Assembly: GCA_963383645.1 (NCBI GenBank)
Contig: OY726559.1
Span: 111,823,444-111,887,443 of the forward strand
Source of the DNA: Muscardinus avellanarius
Taxonomy: Eukaryota > Chordata > Mammalia > Rodentia > Gliridae
Direction of reading: 5' to 3'
Length of the DNA: 64,000 nucleotides
In this document: positions 20,740-30,690 of the stretch, piece after piece
Layout of the letters: the number at the start of each line of letters is the position of its first letter
Numbering within the stretch: the first letter of the stretch is position 1
Notes under the pieces: model-generated
Databases searched by the model: none
What the model was told of the DNA's origin: nothing
The model's input: only the letters and a program-made list of their open reading frames with translations
Position numbers and translations under genes: made by a program

Positions 20740-21515
20740 CATGTTCTCTTTTTTTTTTTAACAATTTTTTATTGAACATAAATAGTATACATTTAAACTA
20801 TATTTGGTGCCCTCTCCCCCCCGCCCCGTTTTCCCTTTCCCCTTCCCACCAATGGTTGTCCAGGTTAACCATGTCATATTCATAATTTTACACATGTTCA
20901 GATGTAGACCCTCATTAATCAAGATCAGCCTTCCTCCTCTCCTATCTTTCCATTCAAACTTTGCTGATATTTCCCCTCCATTATCTGGAGTCCCACTGGT
21001 ATCCTCTGTGTTTCCTAGTTTGGGCATATTAGAGGAAGCATATGTACCTTCTCCTTCTGTGCTTGGCTGATCTCACTTAACATAATGTTCTCCAGGGCTT
21101 TCCATCTTCTTGCAAATGATATAATTTTGTTCTTCTTTATGGCTGAATAGAATTCCATTGTGTGTATTTCCCACAGTTTTGCTATCCATTCATCTAACCC
21201 CAGTCAGAGTGGCAAGCATAAAGAAATCAAACAACAACAAATGCTGGTGAGGATGTGGGGAAAGAGGAACTCTTTTACACTGTTGGTGGGAGTGCAAAGT
21301 AGTTCAACCACTGTGGAGATCTGTGTGGAGATTCCTAAGAAAGTTGGGAATAGATCCACCATATGATCCAGCCCTACCACTCCTAGGTATCTTTCCAAAG
21401 GGGCTGAATTCAGAGAACTACAGCAACATATGCATACCTATGTTCATAGCAGCACAATCTGTAATAGCCAAAATATGGAACCAACCCAGATCTCCATCAA
21501 GCATGTTCTCTTTTT
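20740..21515 (-). mobile_element. 5'-inverted (twin-primed) L1 with target-site duplication
   Basis: The element is inserted in minus orientation: T-tract at 20750, then the L1 3' UTR and ORF2 end in antisense to 21195. From 21196 to 21500 the more 5' part of the same ORF2 region appears in sense orientation. The inner segment ends at 'CTCCATCAA', which adjoins the antisense breakpoint in the intact copy at 8.5 kb, and the join has the shared bases CATCT. The perfect 14-bp duplication CATGTTCTCTTTTT flanks it at 20740-20753 and 21502-21515, with a TTTT/AA nick site. Confidence 0.95.
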
Positions 21516-21517
21516 AA

Positions 21518-21590
21518 CATACTTTTATCGGTACAGTGTAATCACATATTCAGGCAGATGTCCTTGACACTGTATTCTAGACTCTCTTTA
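21518..21590 (-). mobile_element. L1 3' end remnant
   Basis: Antisense 'ACTTTTATCGGTACAGTGTAAT'-type terminus (shortened). The twin-primed L1 landed at its T-rich edge. Confidence 0.4.
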
Positions 21591-21599
21591 TATTTGTGT

Positions 21600-21858
21600 C
21601 CATTTATTTATTTTGAAACAGGGTCTTACCAACTTGCTGAAGGTCGTGTTGAGTTGCAACTCAGTGAGTGGCGCATGCTTGTAATCCCCGCGCTTGGGAG
21701 GCGGAGACAGGAGGATTGCGCAGGTTCGAAGCCAGCCGCGCTGGCTTAAGAGACCCTGTTTCCAAATAAAAATATAAAATAGGTCTGGGAGTGTAGTCCG
21801 GAGGTAGAAGGGCTTCCAGGAACCCCAGGACCACCAAAATAAATAAATAAATAAGCAG
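21600..21858 (+). mobile_element. Type C SINE beside a reverse SINE fragment
   Basis: 21600-21660 is a reverse fragment of an older SINE. 21665-21840 is a forward type C copy lacking its first ~12 bases, with an AAAT tail. Confidence 0.75.
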
Positions 21859-22286
21859 AGTAGCCTGCAAAGGTGGCAGTGTATGCCATAGGAACTTAAA
21901 CTCTCAAGCCCATTGATGTTTACATGATGTGGATACCACATTACTATCCTCACCTTGGAAATAAGTTATGTAATATTCCGAAGGCTTGTGTACTATTTTC
22001 ACTTAGCTCGAGAGAGGTAAAAGTGGGATTGGACGGTGAATTTTTACAGACCCCTCATCAAAGATTCTATAGATGAATCCGATCACGGAAAATTTACCCT
22101 TCAGAAATTTTCCTCCATCCGATGTTTCTTCCCTTAGAAGCTGGTGAATCTTCATACCAAATTTATTTTTGCTATGATCACAGGGGTACGCTCAACCATC
22201 GCATTGAGCAAGCCTGTTAGAGAAAAACAGAAAGATTATCTGCAGTTGTTTCCTTTTGTTTCATTTGTTTGGTAGTTTGCTTTTGA
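21859..22286. other. Non-genic unique sequence
   Basis: No gene or repeat recognised. Confidence 0.4.
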
Positions 22287-22490
22287 TTTTTTTTTGTACT
22301 GAGTATTGAATCCCAGAGATACTCTACCTCTAAGTCATACCTCCAGCTTTAGTTATTTATTATTTATTTGTTTGTTTTAATTTTTGAAACAAGGTCTCAC
22401 TAAGTTGCTGGGGCTGGCCTTGAACCTGCGACCCTCCCATCTCAGCCTCCCAAGTACTGGCAGGCATGCTCCTTCCTCATACGTGGCTGT
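22287..22490 (-). mobile_element. Dimeric SINE, old
   Basis: Reverse copy with deletions around the 'GGGATTACAAGCATG' region. Confidence 0.7.
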
Positions 22491-22516
22491 ATTTTCTTTT
22501 CCTTTCTTCTTCTTCT

Positions 22517-22517
22517 A

Positions 22518-22556
<39 letters not shown>

Positions 22557-22757
22557 TGCAGTTCTGGGGTTAGAACCCAGGGGCACTCTACCTCTGGGTT
22601 ACACCCCCAGCCCTATTTTTTATTCTTTATTTTGAAACAGGGTTTCACTGAGTTGCAAAGGGCCTGGCTAAGTAGCTGAGGCTGTCCGCGAATCGCGATC
22701 CTCCTGTCTCAGCCTCCCAAATGCTGGGATCGCAAGCGTGCACCACCACACCCGGCT
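22517..22757 (-). mobile_element. Dimeric SINE with (TTA)n tail
   Basis: Tail is a 13-unit ATT repeat (22517-22555); body runs to 'CCACCACACCCGGCTT'. Confidence 0.85.
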
Positions 22758-23032
22758 TCTGGATTTTCCATAGATGGTGGTGTCATGAGCCAGTCCAAAG
22801 TCACATAAACCATACCTACAGAGCGAGAGATTGGGGTGGGGCTCCTTCTTTCCACGGGCAGGAGCTGGGCGTGTTCTTCCTGTTGTGAAATCTTGGCAAA
22901 GCCCCCAAGTGAGCCTCGGGAGGTTCTAATTTCACTTCCCTTGTCAACTTCGCTGACAGACTTGCTGGAGGTGGGTTGCGGGCCAGTGCTGGGGCCCAGA
23001 GGAAACTGATTTTGTGTCCGTTACAGCCCGCC
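22758..23032 (+). promoter_or_regulatory. OR6Y1 upstream sequence and splice acceptor
   Basis: Unique sequence with a pyrimidine-rich end 'GATTTTGTGTCCGTTACAG' at 23026, followed by CCCGCC and the ATG. The AG at 23025-23026 is a good acceptor, and the ATG then sits in a strong initiation context. Confidence 0.6.
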
Positions 23033-24010
23033 ATGCTCCCTGAGGCTCTGGAAGCAGGCAACTGGACGGTGACCACGCACTTCATCCTCCTGGGATTCCC
23101 AACGCGCCCGGCCCTGCAGCTCCTCCTCTTCTCTGTCTTCCTGGTCGGCTACCTGCTGACCCTGCTGGAAAACCTCCTCATCATCCTGGCCATCCGCAGC
23201 GACGGGCGGCTGCACACGCCCATGTACTTCTTCCTGAGCCACCTCTCTTTCCTGGAGATGTGGTACGTCACCGTCATCAGCCCCAAGATGCTGGCCGACT
23301 TCCTCAGCCGGGACAAGAGCATCTCCTTCAACGGCTGCATGACCCAACTCTATTTCTTTGTGACCTTCGTCTGCACTGAGTACATCCTGCTCGCTGTCAT
23401 GGCCTTTGACCGCTACGTCGCCATCTGTAACCCGCTACGCTACCCGGTCATCATGACCAGCCGGCTCTGCGGCACCCTGGCCGGCGGGTGCTGGTCCTGC
23501 GGACTCCTGACCGCCATGATTAAGATGGTTTTCATAGCCCGGCTCCACTACTGCGGCACGCCTCACATCAACCACTACTTCTGCGACATCTCTCCTCTCC
23601 TCAACGTCTCCTGCGAGGACTCCTCCCAGGCCGAGCTGGTGGACTTCTTCTTGGCGCTGATGGTCATCGCCGTCCCCCTCTGTGTGGTGGTGACATCCTA
23701 CATCACCATCCTCACCACCATTCTTAAGATCCCTTCTGCCCAGGGCCGCCAGAAAGCCTTCTCCACCTGCGCCTCCCACCTGACCGTCGTAACCCTGTTC
23801 TATTCCACAACCCTCTTCACCTATGCCCGCCCCAAGCTCATGTACGCCTACAACTCCAACAAAGTGGTGTCTGTTCTTTATACTGTCATAGTCCCCCTCC
23901 TGAACCCCATCATTTACTGTCTGCGGAACCGAGACGTGAAGGCAGCCCTCAGAAAGACCGTGCTGTGCGGTACAGGTGGGCCCAGGGAGGACAGAGACTC
24001 CGGTAGCTAG
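23033..24010 (+). CDS. OR6Y1: Olfactory receptor family 6 subfamily Y member 1
   Basis: Intact 325-residue odorant GPCR, the same length as human OR6Y1 and matching it closely through the helices. Visible features: N-glycosylation site N10-W-T, PMYFFL (63-68), Cys102/174/184/194 in the extracellular loops, [10 protein letters not shown] at the end of TM3 (D126-R127-Y128), [13 protein letters not shown] in TM6 (241 onward) and NPIIYCLRN in TM7 (291-299). The ATG at 23033 lies seven bases after a splice acceptor, so the upstream non-ATG extension is excluded. It lies 12 kb from OR6P1 on the same strand, as in human in reverse. The C-terminal tail (from about 312) is the least conserved part. 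Confidence 0.95.
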   Translation: MLPEALEAGNWTVTTHFILLGFPTRPALQLLLFSVFLVGYLLTLLENLLIILAIRSDGRLHTPMYFFLSHLSFLEMWYVTVISPKMLADFLSRDKSISFNGCMTQLYFFVTFVCTEYILLAVMAFDRYVAICNPLRYPVIMTSRLCGTLAGGCWSCGLLTAMIKMVFIARLHYCGTPHINHYFCDISPLLNVSCEDSSQAELVDFFLALMVIAVPLCVVVTSYITILTTILKIPSAQGRQKAFSTCASHLTVVTLFYSTTLFTYARPKLMYAYNSNKVVSVLYTVIVPLLNPIIYCLRNRDVKAALRKTVLCGTGGPREDRDSGS

Positions 24011-24018
24011 GACATCTG

Positions 24019-24208
24019 TAGACTGGCAGGCGTGGTGGTGCACGCCTGTAATCCCAGGACTTGGGAGGCTGAGACAGGAGGATCGCAGGCCCGGGCCGGC
24101 CTCAGCAAGCCAGCAAGGCCCTCTGCAACTCAGCAAGACCTCATTTCAAAATAAAAAGGGCTGGGGTGTAGCTGGAAGATAGAATGTCCTTGGGTTCAAT
24201 CCTTGGTA
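24019..24208 (+). mobile_element. Dimeric SINE in the OR6Y1 3' UTR
   Basis: Begins eight bases after the OR6Y1 stop codon. Forward orientation, diverged ID half ending 'TTCAATCCTTGGTATGAG'. It would be transcribed as part of the mRNA in sense orientation. Confidence 0.8.
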
Positions 24209-24371
24209 TGAGAGAGAGAGAGAGAGACAGAGAGGCAGAGAGAGATAGAAAGACACAGGGAGGAAAGGAGGGAGGGAGGGAGGGAGGAAAGGAGGGAGGG
24301 AGGGAGGAAGGGAAGAAGGAAGGAAGGAAGGAAGGAAGGAAGGAAGGAAGGAAGGAAGGAAGGAAGGAAGA
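24208..24371. repeat. (GA)n/(GGGA)n/(GGAA)n purine tract
   Basis: Grown from the SINE tail: GA units, then GGGA blocks and about 17 GGAA units. Confidence 0.95.
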
Positions 24372-24544
24372 TGATTAGTATATGTTCTTCAAGCCTGGAT
24401 AGGAGATAACTATAACATTCAACCTCAGGCCTTTATTTATCTACCAGTGTCCAGTATATGTGTGTGCATCCATGTATAAGCATGAAAAGAACCATTTTTT
24501 CATTCTTAAAAAATAGCTTTATCATGTACAAAGACATAACTGTG

Positions 24545-24890
24545 GATGAGGGCACTGGGGTTGAATCTAGGGGCATCCTACCTCTGAGCTGTGCCCCCTG
24601 CCCTATTTTGCATTCTTTATTTTGAAACAGGGTCTCACTGAGTTGCAGAGGACCTCAGTAAGTAGTAGCAGAGGATGGCCTTGAACCACGATCCTCTGTC
24701 TCAGCCTCCCAAATGCTGGGATTAAGCATGTGCCATCATGCCTGGCTCCAACCTTTTTTTTTTTTTTAGTTTTTTTTCCTTCAAAACAAGGTCTTGCTAT
24801 GTTGCTGAGGCTGGCTTAGAACCTGTGATCCTCCTGCCTCAGCCTCACAAGTACTAGGATTACAGACGTGGGCCACTGTGCTGGACTAGA
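24545..24890 (-). mobile_element. Two reverse SINE copies
   Basis: 24545-24748 is an old full dimer. 24765-24890 is a left monomer only, after a T-run. Confidence 0.7.
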
Positions 24891-25315
24891 GGGTACAACT
24901 TGGAAGATAATAAGGATACAAAGTAGGGGGGAGAAAAGAGAAATATATAGGCGCAAAGTTTAAATACCATTGGAATTCAATTGATAGCAATCTGAACTAG
25001 ATTGTATAAATTGAGAAACTAATTATAATCCTCAGGGCAACTACAAAGAGAATAACTAAAACTGTATACAGAAAAAGAAATCACCAGGAATTAAAGTGAT
25101 GTACAATAAAATAACTACTTAGTGCAGAGGAAGGCGGCCATGGATGAGCAGAGAAACAAAACAAGACAGGACATAAAAAAGTGGCGAGAGGTCAGACCCA
25201 AGTCCTACCTCATCACTGATGTAAACATATCAACACTCCAGTCTAACAGCAGAGCTTCGCGGAACGTACTGGGTGCTGGGTGCACAGTCGTCGCTACAGT
25301 CCTGAGGTGACTGTA

Positions 25316-25341
25316 CCTCCAGGACTGTACAGTCCTGGAGG
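25316..25341. repeat. Perfect 26-bp palindrome
   Basis: CCTCCAGGACTGTACAGTCCTGGAGG is its own reverse complement. It overlaps a second hairpin (stem GGAGGGGTA at about 25337-25345 pairing with TACCCCTCC at 25354-25362), and a diverged third arm lies at 25296-25308. Confidence 0.95.
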
Positions 25342-25462
25342 GGTAGGGAGTCCTACCCCTCCACAAAAGGGTCGATTAGGTGATTAAAATAGCCAGCTAC
25401 ATGTTTTCTATAAGAAATATATTCTGCCCTCAAAGACACAAGTTAAAAATCAAGAGGCAAGC

Positions 25463-25600
25463 CAGGCGTGGTGGTACACATCTGTAATTCCAGTACCTGA
25501 GAGGCTGAGACAGGAGGATTGCAGGTTTGAAGCCAGCCCTGGAAACTTAGAGAGACCCTGGGTTCAATCTCCAAATCCCCTGCATCACGTAGAAAAAAAG
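25463..25600 (+). mobile_element. Partial dimeric SINE in L1
   Basis: Left monomer plus a fused remnant of the right monomer; the linker is deleted. Confidence 0.7.
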
Positions 25601-25789
25601 AAGAAAAAAATATGGCAGGCAAAATAATAACAAAAAAGAGTTGGAGTGCCTACAAAATATCAGACAAAATAGCCTACTAGAGGTACCATAGAATATTTTA
25701 TAATGATAAAAGATTCAATCTAGCAAGAAGTCTTAACAAATGTAAGCATAACCACAGAGCGCCAAAACATGAGTCAAAGACAGACAAAA

Positions 25790-25983
25790 TGGTGGTGGGT
25801 GTGCTGGTGCCTACTTGTGATCCCAGTTCTCAGGAGGCCCAAACAAGAGGACCTCAGATTCAAGGCCATTCTCAGCAACTTAGCGAGGCCCTCTGAGACT
25901 TAGTGAGACCCTGCTTCAAGGTAAACAATGAGATAGGGCTGGGAGTGTAGTTCTGAGGTAGAATGCCCCTGTGTCCGTCCCCT

Positions 25984-26031
<48 letters not shown>
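25790..26031 (+). mobile_element. Dimeric SINE with (CA)n tail
   Basis: Old forward copy ending in 'CCCCTGTAA' and a 23-unit CA repeat (25986-26031). Confidence 0.75.
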
Positions 26032-26032
<1 letters not shown>

Positions 26033-26489
26033 AGCAAAATGCAAGGGTGAAATACACAGTTCAACAATGATAGAGAATTCCATATCTCATTTCCTGTAAT
26101 TGATATAGCAAGAAAATAGAAAACCATCAAGGTTGTATAAAACTTCAACACCACTACTAACTGAATAAACCTAAACTTACATAGACCACTCTATCCAACA
26201 GAGAGTACACACATTCTTTTCAAATGTGCATAAACCATCCTTGAAGATAGACCAGTTATTAAAACATAAACCTCAAATTATGAAGGACAGAAATTATGCA
26301 AAGTATACTTTATGACCCATACTAAAATAAATTAGAAAGCAACAATAAAATGACAAAAATTAAACTATGTACTCCGTGGATGAAAAATATATCAAATGAA
26401 AAATTTGTTTGGTATGCAACTAACGCAGCACCTCGAGGCCAATTTGTAATAATAATAAAATCTAAGCTTAAAAAGAAGAGAAATTCCAG

Positions 26490-26625
26490 TCAGGCATGGT
26501 GGTTGCAGGACTGTAATCCCAATATTTGGGAGGCTAACGCTGGAGGATTGCAGGTTTTTGGCCAGCCTCCGCAACTTAGTAAGACTCTGTTTTAAAATAA
26601 ATAAGGCTGGAGTGTTGGGGGGAAA
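26490..26625 (+). mobile_element. Partial dimeric SINE in L1
   Basis: Left monomer and linker; the ID half is cut short after 'AAGGCTGGAGTGT'. Confidence 0.7.
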
Positions 26626-27240
26626 AAAAGACAAAAAAAGAAAAAGCTATCTCAAGTTAATAACCTACCTGTATGCCTTAAAAATTACATAAAAATTAAA
26701 TTCAAAATGAATAGAAAAAAGAAAGTAATAAAATAGAGATAAGATTAAAGAATAAAAATAAACAATGTTGGCAAACCCAAAGGCTGATTATTTGAGAGGA
26801 TCTACCTAACTGACAAATATTTAGCTAGATTAAACAAGAAAGAAGAAAGAAAAACTCAAACTGATAAAATCAGAAATTAAAAAGGAGACATTACCGCTGA
26901 TCTAGAGACAGACAAAGGATTCTAAGGGGCTATTCTGAACAGTTTATGTCAACAAACTGGATAACATAAAGCAGATAAATTCCTTTAAAAAGTACTGATA
27001 CTAAAGAATAAATATAAAGTATAAATAGGTATATAAGCTGAACAAATATCGAGTTAATAATCAAAGAATGATTCACAAAAGTGAGCGCAGACTCAGATGA
27101 CCCCATGGGTGAGTTTTTACCAAGGATTTAAAGAATTGGCAGCAAACTTTCACAAAACAGATGAGGAGGGAATACCTTCCAACTCTCTCCATGAGACCGG
27201 CACATTCTCTATCGCAACGCTGCTGTGTAAACCACTTTTA

Positions 27241-27974
27241 ATTTTAGTAGCGGGGCTCAGAGGTGAGAGGCTGTACGAGCGTTGGAGTTGGACGTGGACT
27301 CCTCCAAGTCTCTCGGGGGTGACCAGTGGGTCACGAGTCCTCCCTGTTAGCACCTGCCCAGCCATAGCTGCAGAGCCGGGTGTGAGCCTCAGGGCTGTGG
27401 CAAAGACGGAGGTCTGCAGTCCAGCCTCTGAGGTCGAAGACAGAACTGTCCCCTGGCGAGAGATCCAGCTCTCAGATCACCTCACAGGCCCACACCAGAA
27501 TCTGCCGGAGACCGAGGCAGCAGGACCACCTCTGGGGACCCAGCTCTGTCTCCCCCAGGTCTCAGTGCATGGCGGGGGCGCTCAGACTGGGGCTAAGACA
27601 GCTGAGAGCCGAGTCTCGGGGCCCTCCTGGGGGACCGAGGTTGGCAGCCTCCTCTGAAGCACTGGCCCACTGGAGGATGGCTTTGGTGATGGTAACAAAG
27701 CAAAACTGGGCTGTGGCCAAATCCAGAGGGAGACGGGACCCTCTCTAGACACGGATCCTACTGCTGAATACTGTCAGCCAGGATGCAGTCTAGACTCAGG
27801 TCTAGATGCCATTTTTCCCAAACGGCCTTCGTGGCCATGGTCTTGGTCTCTGCTGGGGCTTCACAGGCTGCAGCAAGAACCCCAGGGGCTCCCCAGAGGT
27901 AGTGGCATCCATGCATGGCTGCAAAATCATTGTCCTGGTGGAGCATGAGTCGGACGCTCCCACGCCTCCATGGC
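27241..27974. other. GC-rich unique block of unknown origin
   Basis: An abrupt rise in GC after the AT-rich L1. The plus strand is open from within the L1 at about 27097 to 27657, so the frame is an L1/unknown hybrid and not a natural protein. I do not recognise any domain. It could be a processed pseudogene, an LTR or a GC-rich single-copy island. Confidence 0.35.
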
Positions 27975-28065
27975 TCTTTTACTTTTTCACTCCCACGATT
28001 ATGTTTTATACAGTTTACTGGTGCATCACACGTAAGCATTATAGTGAGGTTCCATGTGTTAAAAG
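27975..28065 (-). mobile_element. L1 3' end remnant
   Basis: Antisense 'GTTTACTGGTGCATCACA' then 'TTATAGTGAGGTTCCATGTG'. Confidence 0.5.
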
Positions 28066-28067
28066 CC

Positions 28068-28278
28068 AGGCACGGTGGAGCACGCTTGTAATCCCAGCAT
28101 TGGGGAGGCTGAGACAGGAGGATCACGGTTCGAGGACAGCCTCAGCTACTTAGTGAGGCCCTCTGCAACTCAGTGAGACCCTGTTTCAAAATAAAGAATC
28201 AAAAATAGGGCTGGGGGTGTAGCTCAGCGGTAGAATGCCCCTGGCTTCCATCCCCAGTAATGCAAAAAAAAAAAAAAA
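28068..28278 (+). mobile_element. Dimeric SINE, type A
   Basis: Full length with A15 tail; ID half has the canonical 'AGCTCAGCGGTAGAATGCCC'. Confidence 0.85.
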
Positions 28279-28682
28279 GTGTAATGATGGAGATATCTAT
28301 TATCCACCTTCAAATATGTTGATTGTTTCTGGGTAGGTGAAACATTCGATCCATCTACAGGTTACCATGGAGATGAGAGGAGCAAGGGAGGAAGGTATAC
28401 TAAAGCAAGACTTCATAACACTGGCAGGTGCTTGCCCCGCAGGTCTCCTATTTCACAGTTAGGCAAGAAAAACGCTGCAGGTAAGACTTTCACACTGTCG
28501 TGGTGGTGGGAGTGGTGCCTTGGGTCCCTTGGCTAAGGACTAATTTTGTCTCACACGGATCATTTTGTGGGGGACCTTACTAAACTGTGTGGGAGTCGTG
28601 AGCGTTGAGCCTTCTACACAAACTACAGGACAATGTTTTCCTTATCCTTCACTAAAGAGACTAAAATCATTCTTTAAGTTGC
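28279..28682. other. Non-genic unique sequence
   Basis: 28320-28440 resembles L1 3' UTR text weakly. Otherwise nothing recognised. Confidence 0.35.
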
Positions 28683-28970
28683 AGAGTGTGGTGGTGCACG
28701 CCTATAATCCCAGGACTTGGGAGGCAGGGACAGGAGGATCACAGGTTCGAGGACAGCCTCAGCAAATAGTGAGACTCTCATCAACTTAGTGAGACCCTGT
28801 TTCCAAATAAAAATAAAATAGGGCTGGAGGTGTAGCTCATAGGTAGAATGCCCCTAGGTTCAATCTCAAAAAATCATATATATGTATATGCATATATTTA
28901 TTATTAATTAATATATAATTTAATATATAATTAATATATAATTAATATATAATTTAATATATAATCTAAT
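28683..28970 (+). mobile_element. Dimeric SINE with AT-rich tail
   Basis: Forward copy to 28870. The tail runs into about 100 bases of TAATATATAATT-type repeats. Confidence 0.75.
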
Positions 28971-29815
28971 GTGCATCTCTATGCCACCTTCTTTTCATAC
29001 ACTTGTCTTTTATCAGCGCTAAGAAACCAGGTGGGCAGACTAAAGGTCACAGGATAATTGGAGCCTTCCTAGGGCTATCAATGGTCAACGAGGCCTCGGG
29101 CCGAATAGATCTAATTTGATCTCAATTTGCCGTGTAAAATAACTCCACTGGGGGGGCTATTTCCTGTGCTCCCCGGCTGGCAGAATCCAGCGAAACCCAG
29201 CATCCTGCAGCCCTTTCTATTTTTCAAAGATTGCATTCTTTGACTCTTTTTTTTTTTTTAACCAGTGACATCACAGAGGCCCAAACTCTATTCCTATGGC
29301 CTCTGCGGAGAGTTCTGAAAATTATCCCCCAAAGCACCACTGTAGAACCTTTTCTTTTCTTCTGTCTCTTATTAGTCATGGCCTCCACACGCTGGCTGAT
29401 ATTTGTGGGTTTTTTTGTTCAAAACCCCAGGGAGTCATTATTGCCAAATTATTTTTGGAACACTTTTATATTTATCTCACTAAGCAAAGGGGATGCAGAA
29501 AACGCTACAGACCCAAAGCTCACAGGTCCAACCGGGTGGAAAAGAAACAGAGGGGGGAAGATTGGCATGGTCATTAGCTGGTTTTCTCTCTGGGGTTCCC
29601 TGCCAGCTCCTTAGAAGCTGAGAGCTGGGGAGCATCGAGGGGCATGAATATGGACAATCTGGATTTACAGGTTACATGGGGCTGTCTTTCTGAGTCTTTT
29701 TGTGTAGGGGAAGCTTTTTTCCTTCTTCTTCTTCTTCCTCAGACTTTACCAGGATGAATAAAGCCTCCCCCCTCCCTCTCTCTCTCCCTCGCTCCTTCCC
29801 TCCCTCTCCCTCTCT
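28971..29815. other. Unique stretch without recognised elements
   Basis: Nearly 850 bases free of SINE and L1 sequence, unusual for this window. No protein is recognisable in short frames at 29231-29614. A C/T-rich patch lies at 29770-29815. Confidence 0.4.
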
Positions 29816-29824
29816 CGTTTGTGA

Positions 29825-30075
29825 TACTGCAGATGGAACCCAGGGGCTTTCTACTCTGGGCTACATTCCCAGACCTATTTTATACTTTATTTGGAAACAG
29901 GGTCTCACTAAGATGCTGAGAGCCTCACTAAGTAGCTGAGGCTGGCTTGGAACCCGTGCGATCCTCCTGTCTCAGCCTTCCAAGCACTGGGATTCCAAGC
30001 ATGCGCCACCACACCGGGCTTGATTCTTTATTTTGAAACAGGATCTCGCTGAGTTGCAAAGGGCCTCACAAAGAC
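29825..30075 (-). mobile_element. Dimeric SINE, type B, plus fragment
   Basis: 29825-30020 is a reverse copy with type B features ('CCCAGACCTATTTTATACTT'). 30024-30075 is part of a further reverse SINE (linker and start of left monomer). Confidence 0.75.
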
Positions 30076-30129
30076 TAATAATAATAAACAAAAAGGGAAA
30101 TAAAATGATGTATTTTGAGGGTGAAGTTA

Positions 30130-30316
30130 CTTTTTTTTTTTTTTTTTTGGTGGTACTGGGGTTCCTGGAAACCCTTCTACCTCTGGGCTACACTCCCAGA
30201 CCTATTTTACACTTATTTATTTGGAAACAGGGTCTCTTAAGCCAGCACACCTGCGCGATCCTCCTGTCTCTGCCTCCCAAGCGTGGGGATTACAAGCACG
30301 CACCACCACGCCCGGC
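30130..30316 (-). mobile_element. Dimeric SINE, type C
   Basis: Reverse type C copy with T18 tail ('GGTGGTACTGGGGTTCCTGG' to 'CCACCACGCCCGGC'). It lies 12 bases before the VNTR retroposon's target-site duplication. Confidence 0.85.
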
Positions 30317-30344
30317 ACAAATATTTTTGAAATATAAAACCTTA

Positions 30345-30690
30345 GGCGCGCGGCGCACACCAGCCGGGGCCCGGGTCGCGGGACCCTGGGCCACGGGCCG
30401 AATTGCATGTAGCACGCCAGACCCCTGGAGAAACCAGGCCCAGTAAGTGGCTGGGTTCTGGGCAGGGGTCGTGCTCGGGGCATGCCAGATGGGGCCCGGG
30501 TCGCGGGACTCTGGGCCCTGGGCCGAAATGTGCATAACACGCCAGACCCCTGGAGAAACCGGGTTTAGTACCCTGGGTTCCGGGCAGGGGTCACGAGGAG
30601 CACGCCAGCTGGGGCCCGGGTCGTGGGACCCTGGGCCCCAGGCGGAATAGGGCAGATCACTCTGGACCCATGGGGAAACCAATAGGGTTA
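30345..30690 (+). repeat. GC-rich 5' tandem monomers of the composite retroposon
   Basis: The motif GGGGCCCGGGTCG starts at 30366, 30491 and 30611, giving a monomer of 120-125 bases with about 2.8 copies. The outermost monomer is cut short at the 5' end. CpG-rich. The arrangement recalls the promoter monomers of mouse L1 5' UTRs; a promoter role here is inference. Confidence 0.85.

Larger units (their letters stand above)
24895..27240 (+). mobile_element. Ancient degraded L1 (ORF2 region)
   Basis: Sense L1 landmarks survive in order. Around 25390-25450 is a stretch like the 'tell-tale' oligopeptide near the endonuclease end. 25600-25760 has 'AGACAAAATAGCCTACTAG' then 'TAATGATAAAAGATTCAAT'. 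26230-26400 is the linker. 27130-27210 encodes an 'FKELAANF-KTDEEGIPSNS' type RT-domain segment. Many stops and indels are present, and SINEs have inserted into it. It is a fossil and cannot move. Confidence 0.7.
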
